A DNA stretch of 64,000 nt from contig CAZLVF010000003.1 of the NCBI GenBank assembly GCA_964562925.1, positions 1 to 64,000 of the forward strand, written 5' to 3'. The notes below the pieces were generated by a model that searched no databases, was not told the DNA's origin, and saw only the letters and a program-made list of their open reading frames with translations. Of this stretch, positions 42,889-51,019 are shown piece by piece. How positions within the stretch are numbered: the first letter of the stretch is position 1; the number at the start of each line of letters is the position of its first letter. The position numbers and the translations under genes were made by a program. The stretch comes from CAVXDP01 sp964562925. GTDB taxonomy: Archaea; Thermoproteota; Bathyarchaeia; 40CM-2-53-6; CAVXDP01.

Positions 42889-44088
42889 ATGTACTTATCA
42901 GGTGTCTGCGTGCCAGCGAATCTTTCCTCTGAAGCTAAAGGCAAATGGAACAAGGTGCTTATGGCTAAGACTGCTCAGGAGAAGCTGTCGGCCTTGGAGG
43001 AGTTCTTGTCTTCGGTCCCCAAACACAAAGGAAATGAGAGGCTCAGAGCACAAGTCAAGCACAAGATCTCAACACTCAAACTCGATATTGAAAGTGGAAG
43101 GAAACGGAGAGCATTCGGATCGGCCGTTAGAGATTTCATAACTAAGACAGGCGCAGCGCAACTTGTGATAATCGGCCCAACAAAAACAGGTCGTAGTTCC
43201 CTTTTGTCAGCCTTGACAAACGCGAAGCCTGTCATTGCCGGCTTTGAATTTTCCACAACAGAGCCAACAGTTGGAATGTTTCCTTATGAAGATGTCCAGT
43301 TCCAGTTGGTTGAAGCTCCGGCTCTTCTTGATGGCGCCTCAAGAGGCATAGGCTTGGGCTCCTTAGTAATGGGCTTAGCAAGAAAAGCTGATGCGCTGAT
43401 AATAACGGTCGATCTTTCCCAAGATTCTGTTGGGCAGTTTGAAACGGTCAAGCGGGAACTGGAAAATTCAGGAATCTCGCTTGAAAAACCCTCGAGCGAT
43501 ATTGAGATCGACCGGAAAGCAACAATTCAAGGGATTCATCTAGTCGTGCGTGGATCTCTCGTCGATTGCAACCTTGAAGATATAAAGAAACTGCTGGAAA
43601 GCTATGGCGTCAAAAACGCTGTCGTTGAGATAAGGGGTTCTGTTCGAATAAGCAATGTCGAAGATGCCATACTGGAAAGCGTCATGATCCATAAGCCCGC
43701 TCTCATTGTTGCGAACAAGGCGGATGTTGTAGAGTCTAAGCAAGAGCTAGATAGACTGCGTACTGCTGTACGTGACAAGCTACCTATCGTGAGCGTATCA
43801 TGCTTGACGGGGAAAGGTTTATCCGACCTGGGAAGAGTGGCCTTCAAGACTTTAGGGCTAATGAGAGTGTACACAAAGGAGCCCAATGATTCTAAAGCCT
43901 CAAAAGAGCCGTTCATCATGAGCGAAGGGACCAGGGTCGGAGATCTCGCTCAATGTATCCACAGTCAACTATACAGTAACTTTCGATACGCACGTATCTG
44001 GGGGCCGAGTAGCAAATATGCCGGGGAAAGAGTCGGATTGAGCCACTATCTCAAAGATGGTGATATAGTGGAAATACATGCCAAGTAA
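42889..44088 (+). CDS. DRG/OBG-type GTPase with TGS domain, altered P-loop
   Basis: A 399-aa protein with the layout of archaeal DRG GTPases: helical N-terminus, G domain and a C-terminal TGS domain (RVGDLAQCIHSQL...YLKDGDIVEIHAK). G1 reads GPTKTGRSS (96-104) with Arg102 where the invariant P-loop Lys should be; G3 reads VEAPALLDGAS instead of DTPG; G4 NKAD is normal. DRG proteins bind ribosomes. The changed G1 and G3 suggest weak or no GTP hydrolysis. The N-terminus could extend a little, as the spacer before it is 216 bp. Confidence 0.82.
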   Translation: MYLSGVCVPANLSSEAKGKWNKVLMAKTAQEKLSALEEFLSSVPKHKGNERLRAQVKHKISTLKLDIESGRKRRAFGSAVRDFITKTGAAQLVIIGPTKTGRSSLLSALTNAKPVIAGFEFSTTEPTVGMFPYEDVQFQLVEAPALLDGASRGIGLGSLVMGLARKADALIITVDLSQDSVGQFETVKRELENSGISLEKPSSDIEIDRKATIQGIHLVVRGSLVDCNLEDIKKLLESYGVKNAVVEIRGSVRISNVEDAILESVMIHKPALIVANKADVVESKQELDRLRTAVRDKLPIVSVSCLTGKGLSDLGRVAFKTLGLMRVYTKEPNDSKASKEPFIMSEGTRVGDLAQCIHSQLYSNFRYARIWGPSSKYAGERVGLSHYLKDGDIVEIHAK

Positions 44089-44210
44089 TCTATCTCGAGC
44101 AACGTCTCGTACTCAATCTTCTCACTACGCCTCAAAACGCCAAGCAATATTGTTCGATGATGGAGAAAATCAAAACCAAGTGCGCGGTGCATATACGATA
44201 ATACCTGCTA

Positions 44211-44220
44211 TGTTATAAAT
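44211..44220 (+). promoter_or_regulatory. TATA box for acetyl-CoA synthetase
   Basis: TGTTATAAAT about 70 bp before the ATG; implies a leader of about 45 nt that would contain the hairpin at 44241-44261. Confidence 0.45.
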
Positions 44221-44240
44221 GTCCCAGCTATATTATGTCG

Positions 44241-44261
44241 GCTCTCTATTAGTTAGAGAGC
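44241..44261 (+). promoter_or_regulatory. Perfect 8-bp hairpin in the acsA leader
   Basis: GCTCTCTA-TTAGT-TAGAGAGC, 5-nt loop, 24 bp before the start codon and just ahead of the AGAGGC ribosome site. It lies at the expected transcript start, so it could be an operator or an mRNA stem. Confidence 0.45.
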
Positions 44262-44285
44262 AGAAATAGCAAAGAGGCAAGCCTT

Positions 44286-46085
44286 ATGAAATCAACGGTC
44301 GATGAGCTCTTTCAAAGACCGAGCGGCAACATGAAGCACAAGGTCGAAGAGATCGTAAAGTCATACAAAGGTAACTTGGAGAACTATGAAGAGACATGTA
44401 GAAGTTTTAGTTGGAAAGATGTAGAGAAAGAGTTTGATTGGTACCTAACCGGGAAGGTGAACATTGCACACGAGGCTATAGATAGGCATGCGGCGACATG
44501 GCGTAGAAACAAGGTGGCTCTGTATTGGGAGGGGGCTGAGGGCCAGAGTGAAAAGTACACCTTCCAGGAAATGATGCTGCTCTCTAACAAGTTTGGAAAC
44601 GTTTTGAAGAAACTCGGGGCCAAGAAGGGCGATAGGATATTCGAGTTCATGTCCCGAGTTCCAGCGCTGTATATCTCGATTATGGCAAGCATGAAGCTAG
44701 GGTGCATATACGGTCCGCTCTTTGGAGGCTTCCGATCGGAAGCCATTAGAGATAGACTCTGGGATAGCGCCGCCAAGATTCTGATAACTCAACCGCACCT
44801 GAAGGCTGTTGTCGACGAAGCTAGAAGGGACCTCCCAGATCTGGAACATGTAGTAATGGTTGGAGCGGCCCCTGATACGTTGAAGGAAAGCGACGTGACC
44901 TATGAAGTTGAAATAGCGAAAGCCTCTGAAAAGCTTGAGACGGAATGGGTGGATCGAGAGACACCGCACCTACTTCACTATACCTCTGGAACGACGGGGA
45001 AACCGAAAGGAATACTTCACGTTCATAACGCGATGATCGGACAATACTTGACGGCCAAATGGGTACTTGACCTTAGAGAAGATGACATCTACTGGTGCAC
45101 CGCAGACCCCGGATGGGTTACCGGCACGTCCTATGGAATCTTTGGGCCTTGGCTGAATGGAGCGTCACAGGTCGTATACGACGGGAGGTTTGACGCGGAC
45201 AAATGGTACTCAGTGATAGAGAACTACAAGGTTACCGTGTGGTATACAGCTCCCACAGCCATGAGAATGCTCATGGCAGCAGGTGAAGAGGTAATCAAGA
45301 GACATGACTTGAGTAGTCTCCGTCATATCTGTAGTGTAGGCGAGCCCCTTAACCCTGAAGTAATCCGATGGGGAATAACGCCGGAGGTGTACGGCCTTCC
45401 GATCCACGACAACTGGTGGATGACCGAGACCGGACAGATGCTCATCTGCAACTATCCTTGCCTGCCAATTAGACCTGGATCCATGGGAAAACCGTTTCCA
45501 GGAATCACTGCCTCGGTAGTTGATGATAGAGGAAACCCTGTGTCTCCTGGCTTGATCGGAAACCTAGTGATCAAGCCTCCCTGGCCTTCGATGATGAGGA
45601 ATATCTGGAGAGGCCAGTGGAAAGAGTATATGGAAGGCAAATACAAAGAGTACTTCAAGATACCGGGTTGGTTCCTAACAGGTGACTCTGCATACCTGGA
45701 CAAAGATGGCTATTTCTGGTTCCAAGGACGAATAGATGACGTGATAAAGACCGCGGGCGAACGAGTGGGGCCCTTCGAGGTTGAGAGCTGCCTGGTCGAA
45801 CATCCAGCAGTAGCAGCGGCCGGCGTGATTGGAAAACCAGATCCCATGAGAGGCGAGATCATAAAAGCTTTCGTCCAGCTGCGACAGGATTACTCTCCAT
45901 CAGAAGAACTGAAGAGAGAGCTAATGGAACACGTAAAGAAGCGTCTAGCCGCCCATGCCTATCCGAGAGAAATCGAGTTCAGGGACAAACTTCCAGTTAC
46001 CCGAAGCGGAAAGATCATGCGCAGGGTTCTAAAAGCTTGGGAACTCGGACTTCCGACCGGAGACCTATCTACACTTGAGGACTAG
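44286..46085 (+). CDS. acsA: Acetyl-CoA synthetase (AMP-forming)
   Basis: A 599-aa acyl-adenylate enzyme converting acetate (or a short acid), ATP and CoA to acyl-CoA. YTSGTTGKPKGILH is the P-loop, WWMTETGQM the A5 core, TGDSAYLDKDGYFWFQGRIDDVIK the hinge region (position about 455-480), and TRSGKIMRRVL holds the catalytic Lys that is normally acetylated. The nearby histone-deacetylase-family gene at 52 kb might reverse such acetylation, but that is a guess. Slightly shorter than the ~650 aa bacterial Acs. Confidence 0.93.
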   Translation: MKSTVDELFQRPSGNMKHKVEEIVKSYKGNLENYEETCRSFSWKDVEKEFDWYLTGKVNIAHEAIDRHAATWRRNKVALYWEGAEGQSEKYTFQEMMLLSNKFGNVLKKLGAKKGDRIFEFMSRVPALYISIMASMKLGCIYGPLFGGFRSEAIRDRLWDSAAKILITQPHLKAVVDEARRDLPDLEHVVMVGAAPDTLKESDVTYEVEIAKASEKLETEWVDRETPHLLHYTSGTTGKPKGILHVHNAMIGQYLTAKWVLDLREDDIYWCTADPGWVTGTSYGIFGPWLNGASQVVYDGRFDADKWYSVIENYKVTVWYTAPTAMRMLMAAGEEVIKRHDLSSLRHICSVGEPLNPEVIRWGITPEVYGLPIHDNWWMTETGQMLICNYPCLPIRPGSMGKPFPGITASVVDDRGNPVSPGLIGNLVIKPPWPSMMRNIWRGQWKEYMEGKYKEYFKIPGWFLTGDSAYLDKDGYFWFQGRIDDVIKTAGERVGPFEVESCLVEHPAVAAAGVIGKPDPMRGEIIKAFVQLRQDYSPSEELKRELMEHVKKRLAAHAYPREIEFRDKLPVTRSGKIMRRVLKAWELGLPTGDLSTLED

Positions 46086-46150
46086 AGGATCACTGCCCCT
46101 CTTTCTGACAGAAACCTTGAGGAAGAGGTAAGCGGCGGTTCTCTGAGCCC

Positions 46151-46327
46151 TCAGATAAACCGGAATTTCCACTTTGATATTATCCCGTGGTAAGGACAGA
46201 ACCATCTGCTCGGAGGCAGCCAAGCGAGAATCGTTCCACAGTAGGGGCATGCGTAAGTTCTTAAGGGTGCGTATACATAGCTCGGGTAATAAAAGACCGG
46301 GTATGGCCAAGCTTGGTACACAAACAT
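46151..46327 (-). CDS. Tiny aromatic zinc-finger protein
   Basis: A 58-aa minus-strand frame from ATG to TGA. The N-terminal half is rich in Tyr, Pro and Trp; the C-terminal half contains CPYCGTILAW...WFCPYHG, a C-x2-C ... C-x2-H zinc site. The metal pattern makes chance unlikely. A weak GTGGTG lies before the ATG. Function unknown. It fills most of the 304-bp space between acsA and the surface protein gene. Confidence 0.5.
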   Translation of the reverse strand: MFVYQAWPYPVFYYPSYVYAPLRTYACPYCGTILAWLPPSRWFCPYHGIISKWKFRFI

Positions 46328-46389
46328 ACACCACGATGCTGATTATTCCATAGTTGCAAGAATAAAGCTTTCCGATTCTCGAGAAGCTG

Positions 46390-47223
46390 TTATCTACTAA
46401 TGGATTTGGATGAAAGTTTCAGCGGAAATAGCTTGCGCCTGAATGCTACTATCGCGGCTACAGAGACGGCGACCATTGACGCGGCAAACCATTCTGGATA
46501 TGAAACTTGCGTAGCTGTTTCTTGTTCTAATCTGACCTCCAGTTTCGGTGAAAGGCTAATGTCGTAGACATAGAACCAGTTCATGTACTCAACCCTACAG
46601 CCCACCTTGTCCCCCTCACTCGCATCCTTGAGTAGCCAACCATAATTCGGCTTCTTTCCATCATACCAAGCCCTGACATCTGTTGTCACCTTCCAACTGT
46701 TCCATGTTCCAGGCGTTTCCCTTCTGACGACATCGGTCGGAGGAGCAAAGTCTCCCCCAGGATTCTTCCAAGGCTTATGAGGAAATGTGGCGTAGGTCCA
46801 GTAGGTAAAGCTCCACCCAAGCCAGTCAGTTGTGATCGCACGAAGTTCTATCGTTCTAAAAAGTTCGGTTTCAGGGATCCATGCCGAGCCGTCCCAGGTG
46901 TAGACGCCAATAACATAGAGGGAAAGTACGGCCTCCTTTACACGATAGCCCTCGGGCAGGCTAGAGAGGTCAAATTTCAATAGCCCACGTTCGTCAGTGG
47001 GGTATTTCGTATCAATTCTATGCCCAGAAGTCACGACTGTCGGCTGTTCGATGCTTGCATCATCATTGTTTCTCATTATGGAAATGTTGTTGGATAAGTC
47101 GGGTTGGATCGTCACGTGCAAATCCCCAGATTCACTGCATGAGATAGATGGAATGGTTCCTAGGATGATAGTGACCGACAACGAAACCCAAATCACGTGG
47201 CTGCGAAATGCTCCCAGAACCAA
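46390..47223 (-). CDS. Secreted DNRLRE-type surface protein with PEF/PEW-like C-terminus
   Basis: A 277-aa exported protein: signal peptide (about 1-30), one DNRLRE-like beta domain (GLLKFDLSSLPEGYRVKEAVL, TDVRAWYDGK, NYGWLLKD), then a C-terminal tail with YPEW, a hydrophobic helix and RRKLFPLK. The tail has the same order as the PEF-CTERM protein at 19333, so it is a second candidate for the archaeosortase, although W replaces F. Otherwise the helix is simply an anchor. The gene stands alone. Confidence 0.7.
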   Translation of the reverse strand: MVLGAFRSHVIWVSLSVTIILGTIPSISCSESGDLHVTIQPDLSNNISIMRNNDDASIEQPTVVTSGHRIDTKYPTDERGLLKFDLSSLPEGYRVKEAVLSLYVIGVYTWDGSAWIPETELFRTIELRAITTDWLGWSFTYWTYATFPHKPWKNPGGDFAPPTDVVRRETPGTWNSWKVTTDVRAWYDGKKPNYGWLLKDASEGDKVGCRVEYMNWFYVYDISLSPKLEVRLEQETATQVSYPEWFAASMVAVSVAAIVAFRRKLFPLKLSSKSISR

Positions 47224-47362
47224 CGAACTTGATCGGCCCTCAGGCGGAATCCAGTCTCGGTCTATGCACTGACTATGTTAAGAATTCTTCTCCTAGACGT
47301 CTATCGGTTCTTGCGCTCTGATGAAACGACCTATGAAGTGAAGCCAAGCGCAGATATACACC

Positions 47363-47372
47363 TTTTTTATAT
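47363..47372 (+). promoter_or_regulatory. TATA box and strong ribosome site for the stand-alone RAM protein
   Basis: TTTTTTATAT precedes GGTAGGAGG (47398-47406), which supports the TTG start at 47412. Confidence 0.6.
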
Positions 47373-47411
47373 CCGGTTGCAATCAATCTATCGAAGAGGT
47401 AGGAGGCGCCT

Positions 47412-47681
47412 TTGCACCAAGGAGAAGAGTACAGGGCGTACGTTCTGATAAAGGTCCAAACCGGAAAGGATCTTGAAGTCTTCGCCAAGATACGAGACTT
47501 AAAGAACAAGTACCCTATTCGCGAGGTAGCAACGCTTTACGGTGACTATGACGTTATCGTAAAGGTCCAGATGACCAACCCCGATGATCTAGAGGGCTTT
47601 GTATACAACGGCCTGCGCCCAATTCCGGGAATAAGGGAAACGCAAACCTTGATAGCTGCGAAGTCGCTGGAGTTTAGATAG
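47412..47681 (+). CDS. Stand-alone Lrp/AsnC ligand-binding (RAM) domain
   Basis: An 89-aa protein consisting only of the RAM/AsnC ligand-binding fold (AYVLIKVQTGKDLEVFAKI, GDYDVIVKVQ); it has no DNA-binding helix-turn-helix. Such proteins bind amino acids and may modulate full-length Lrp proteins. TTG start, supported by a near-perfect ribosome site. A second copy is at 54519. Confidence 0.82.
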   Translation: MHQGEEYRAYVLIKVQTGKDLEVFAKIRDLKNKYPIREVATLYGDYDVIVKVQMTNPDDLEGFVYNGLRPIPGIRETQTLIAAKSLEFR

Positions 47682-47836
47682 GATAGTAGGGACCGACATC
47701 AGTTCGCCTAGGCATTGATCGTTGAATGGCTTTATTGTTTGATGATTCTCTTCTCTATGTGCGAGGTTTGGCTCGATTATCGAAAACGCACTTCTAACAA
47801 CAACTTCGGCCTTTAGACCTTGGCTGGTGGACTTTT

Positions 47837-48163
47837 ATGGTGCAATTCTGCCCAAACTGCCGCTTAGCTCTGTTCATAGCCAAGGAGGGAGACGTCGTAG
47901 TTGCCAGATGCTACAAGTGTGGGTACAAATCGACCCCGCAATCGAAGACTATTGTTACCTCTAGATCGACATTGGAGAAAGCTATACACGTCATAGAGAG
48001 AAGACCTGAGTTTGTCGATCGCGTCTGCCCTAAATGTGGACATAATAAGGCAACAAGGGTCAACGTTCAAACTGTTGGAGACCATGCTGGAATCGCCCAA
48101 GAAAGGTCTGGTGCCGTGTACCGGTGTCTGCAGTGTAATGCCACGTGGCGTGACTCTTGGTGA
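47837..48163 (+). CDS. TFS/RPB9-like zinc-ribbon protein lacking the catalytic acidic pair
   Basis: A 108-aa protein with two zinc ribbons, CPNC...CYKC at the start and CPKC...CLQC at the end, the layout of archaeal transcription factor S. TFS stimulates RNA cleavage in stalled RNA polymerase through an Asp-Glu pair in a QTRSADE loop. Here that loop reads QTVGDHAGIAQERSGAVYRC, with no DE pair and a few extra residues. It may bind polymerase without rescuing it, as the inhibitory TFS paralogues of Sulfolobales do. It is 8 bp from the end of the convergent hydrolase gene. Confidence 0.82.
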   Translation: MVQFCPNCRLALFIAKEGDVVVARCYKCGYKSTPQSKTIVTSRSTLEKAIHVIERRPEFVDRVCPKCGHNKATRVNVQTVGDHAGIAQERSGAVYRCLQCNATWRDSW

Positions 48164-48171
48164 GATAGGCG

Positions 48172-48795
48172 TCAAGGCTCCGAAATGAACTTTAGGAACT
48201 CTTCGACTGTCCTTGGTTTCAGGGTGTAGTTGGTTTCAACTTCGTAACCGAGCGTCGAACATGGTCTGTCGCCATAGTCGTGGCCTGGGTAGACTTTTAG
48301 GTCTCGATCGAGCGACATTATCTTGTTGAAGAGGCTGTTGTACATGTCTGCTGCGTTCCCGCCCGGCAGATCGGTCCTTCCACATTCACCAACGAAAAGG
48401 GTGTCTCCAGTTATTAGAGTGCCGTCAACTATGAGACAAATGCTCTCAGGTGTATGGCCGGGCGTGTGGATCACCTTTATTTGAACCTTCCCTAAACTGA
48501 TGACGTCACCATCTTCCACAGACACATCTTTTCGCAGTTTTGCTTTAGCATGCATCACAATTTTGGCTCCCGTCTCAGAAGCGATCAAATCGTTACCGGA
48601 AACATGGTCGTGATGTGTGTGCGTGTTGATAACATATCTCACCATCAATTGGTTCTTCTTGATGATTTCTAGGATCTTTGGAACGTTCCAAGCTGGGTCG
48701 ACAACGGCGGCCAGTCTTCTCTCCTCATCTCCTATGACATAACTGAAATTTCTTAGTTCGCCAACAGGTATCTGCTCTAGTATCATGCCTCTCAC
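48172..48795 (-). CDS. Metallo-beta-lactamase-fold hydrolase (persulfide dioxygenase/glyoxalase II-like)
   Basis: A 207-aa MBL-fold enzyme. THTHHDH is the main metal motif, TPGHTPESICL and TGDTLFVGECGRTDLPGG follow, and VYPGHDYGD gives the last His. The GECGRTDL segment is typical of the ETHE1/persulfide dioxygenase side of the family rather than glyoxalase II. It is the last gene in a minus-strand operon after radical SAM and lplA (21 bp from lplA), hinting at a sulfur or thioester role connected with lipoate. Confidence 0.82.
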   Translation of the reverse strand: MRGMILEQIPVGELRNFSYVIGDEERRLAAVVDPAWNVPKILEIIKKNQLMVRYVINTHTHHDHVSGNDLIASETGAKIVMHAKAKLRKDVSVEDGDVISLGKVQIKVIHTPGHTPESICLIVDGTLITGDTLFVGECGRTDLPGGNAADMYNSLFNKIMSLDRDLKVYPGHDYGDRPCSTLGYEVETNYTLKPRTVEEFLKFISEP

Positions 48796-48816
48796 CAGCT
48801 CGATATGCTAGGTCAG

Positions 48817-49662
48817 TCAAGAGCTATCAAGGGTTTGTCCGTGTCTATAGCAACTTCCCACTTTCTCACTCGACTCTTGGGCACCATAGTTCCAAGCGTG
48901 AGACCTGTATTTTGTAGCTTTCAACTCTTCGGCAAGCGTTACTTCCGTCTCAGTTAGATCTCCTTCAATGAGGTTGACATGAAAGGCTTCTGAGAAACCT
49001 CTTCTCAACGAGCCAGCAACCTCCTCGAACTCTATCTTTCTATCGAGTTCTCTGCGGAGGGTGGTTATCCGATCTCGAACAAATTCCTGGACGCTCTCGT
49101 TCATGACAAGCTTCGGGTTTCTGAGTACGGCCAGCATAGTCTCCACGTCAAGGTCGAGAAGAATGGTTCCATGTTGAAGCAGAATGCCGCTTCTCCTTGC
49201 CTGCGCATTACCTGAGACCTTCCTTCCCTTTATCAATATGTTAGGACATCTTTGACTTGGGTCGATCGCCTCGAGTTCAACCTCAAGGCCCAGGAGGCCT
49301 AGGCCTCTAAGGATCCCCGAGCATATGCCCTCGTAAGATGTCGTCACGTCATCTGTTATCTTCCGGTTTTCACAGTCAACTACGACGCTGTATGTCAGCT
49401 CGCCGGAGAAGTCATGGTAGACGGCGCCGCCTCCACTGATTCGCCTTATCATGTCCACCCCTAGCCTTTTGCAGGTATCCAAGTTAACCTCCTTATCCGC
49501 TGACTGGAAGCGACCAATCGATACAGCGGAAGGCTTCCATCGATAGAACCTTAACGTATTCGGGACGATCTTGCGAACTCGAGACTCCAAAATCGCCTCG
49601 TCTATGGCCATATTCGTGAACGCGTCATCTATCCGAAGGAGGAGAATCCTCCAAGCCTCCAA
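48817..49662 (-). CDS. lplA: Lipoate-protein ligase A family protein
   Basis: A 281-aa enzyme that attaches lipoate to carrier lysines through lipoyl-AMP. RRISGGGAVYHD is the adenylate loop, GRKVSGNAQARR the second signature and QHGTILLDL the third; an accessory C-terminal segment is present. It starts 5 bp after the radical SAM gene and precedes an MBL hydrolase. No lipoylated carrier (GcvH, 2-oxoacid dehydrogenase E2) is encoded in this window. Confidence 0.9.
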   Translation of the reverse strand: MEAWRILLLRIDDAFTNMAIDEAILESRVRKIVPNTLRFYRWKPSAVSIGRFQSADKEVNLDTCKRLGVDMIRRISGGGAVYHDFSGELTYSVVVDCENRKITDDVTTSYEGICSGILRGLGLLGLEVELEAIDPSQRCPNILIKGRKVSGNAQARRSGILLQHGTILLDLDVETMLAVLRNPKLVMNESVQEFVRDRITTLRRELDRKIEFEEVAGSLRRGFSEAFHVNLIEGDLTETEVTLAEELKATKYRSHAWNYGAQESSEKVGSCYRHGQTLDSS

Positions 49663-49667
49663 TCTCC

Positions 49668-50699
49668 TCAGCTCCGAAGTGGTAGAACCTCTTTTTCCGC
49701 AGCGGCTAACTCACTTTGCGTTAGTGGTCTAGGATAGTTGTATAGAGGGCCTCCAGCTCTTTCGTTGTAGAACGGTCTGTTGCAATCCGGGCAGCCAGAG
49801 GTTAGGAAAGGTCGGCCAGACACGACAGTCTCCTTTAGGTCTTCCAAAGAGATCCCATACTTCAACAAGTCACCTTTCTGGTTAAACTTCATCATAGAAT
49901 ATGTTGCTCTTCCAGTCGTGAGCAGGTATTGGGCTATCTGGATCTTCCTGTAACGGGCGATAGGTGGTTGGGAAAAGGTCTCGAGGGGGGTTCCCTTGAT
50001 CGGCGTGAAGGCGAAGAGGCTGGTATGAACGCCCATATCGATCATCTTTTGGATCGCGACGACGAGCGCGGCATCGGTCTCCCCTAAACCGACTATGAAA
50101 TGTGTAGTAACTCGTCCCTTGCCGAGGATTGAGACCGATGACTCGAGTGCGTTAATATGCTCTTGCCAAGTGTATGCGCCGCCAGCTTCGTGGCCTTTGA
50201 TCTTGGAGAAGAGTTCTTCCGTGGCAGCGTCTAAAGGAATCCCTATACGATCTAGTCCAGCGTCGGCCAAGCGTTGGAGCTGCTTACCTTGAAAAGGCTG
50301 ACATGAAAGTGACATGGGAAGATTGGTTTCCGAATGAATCGACCCGATCAGGTTCAAGACATCTGCGAAAGCACTATGATAGTTGACGGTTTGGAGGCAT
50401 ACGCGTCGGGCAGATCCTTCGTCGTTGGTTTTCCGAATCTTGGAGATTACCTGATCTGTGGGAAAAACCGGCCATGTAACCCTAGAAAGGAAGTAGGAGT
50501 TACTCGTGCTGGACCTCGCTTGGGAGCAGAACTGACAATTGGCTAGGCACTTGCCTCTGTGGTATGTCAGCAGGTATATGGTCGTGGGTAGAGCGCCTAT
50601 GGAACCCTTCATGAGCCCAAGCGCGAAAGCAGAACCCAAAGATACCCGAATACGCCTAGGAGTTGCCTCAGACCGATAATCATGACCCCTTCTATCCAA
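49668..50699 (-). CDS. Radical SAM protein, candidate lipoyl synthase component
   Basis: A 343-aa radical SAM enzyme. The 4Fe-4S/SAM motif is CLANCQFC (C-x3-C-x2-C); a BioB-like barrel follows (LGETDAALVVAIQKM, AFTPIKGTP), and a C-terminal SGCPDCNRPFYNERAGG stretch provides extra cysteines for a second cluster. It resembles biotin-synthase-related archaeal proteins, some of which (LipS1/LipS2) together insert sulfur into octanoyl groups. Its fusion-like spacing with lplA supports lipoyl synthesis. Only one such gene is here, so a partner would be elsewhere. BioB-type activity is the alternative. Confidence 0.78.
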   Translation of the reverse strand: MDRRGHDYRSEATPRRIRVSLGSAFALGLMKGSIGALPTTIYLLTYHRGKCLANCQFCSQARSSTSNSYFLSRVTWPVFPTDQVISKIRKTNDEGSARRVCLQTVNYHSAFADVLNLIGSIHSETNLPMSLSCQPFQGKQLQRLADAGLDRIGIPLDAATEELFSKIKGHEAGGAYTWQEHINALESSVSILGKGRVTTHFIVGLGETDAALVVAIQKMIDMGVHTSLFAFTPIKGTPLETFSQPPIARYRKIQIAQYLLTTGRATYSMMKFNQKGDLLKYGISLEDLKETVVSGRPFLTSGCPDCNRPFYNERAGGPLYNYPRPLTQSELAAAEKEVLPLRS

Positions 50700-50737
50700 G
50701 AGTTGGACCGCTGTAGGCTAGCGGTATCGATCTATCT

Positions 50738-50905
50738 ATGCATTTCGGGGCAGTGGGACGATCCTCGCAATGTCAGCAAAGGTATATCGGACCGTCGTAC
50801 GATATCAACTCTCTTGACAGAACATCCATCGCCATTGCAAGTCTTGAATCTTCATTAGATACTTTGGAGATGCAGGTAGCTACCTTACGACGCCAGATCT
50901 GCTAA
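50738..50905 (+). CDS. Possible 55-aa protein with coiled-coil C-terminus
   Basis: A short frame from ATG to TAA in the 320-bp spacer between the divergent radical SAM and surface-protein genes. Its last 28 residues (DRTSIAIASLESSLDTLEMQ and on) show leucine heptad spacing. No clear ribosome site. It may be real or the remains of a longer gene. Nothing else was seen in this spacer. Confidence 0.3.
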   Translation: MHFGAVGRSSQCQQRYIGPSYDINSLDRTSIAIASLESSLDTLEMQVATLRRQIC

Positions 50906-51019
50906 GAAAACAGAAGGGTTAAATTTCTGTTCACTGCACTCTGCCAAAGAATCGCTCTGCCGAATAGACTGTTTCGTACGCTCTGAGGGCGGTAGCCCTA
51001 CTTGATCAAGACTCAGTGA

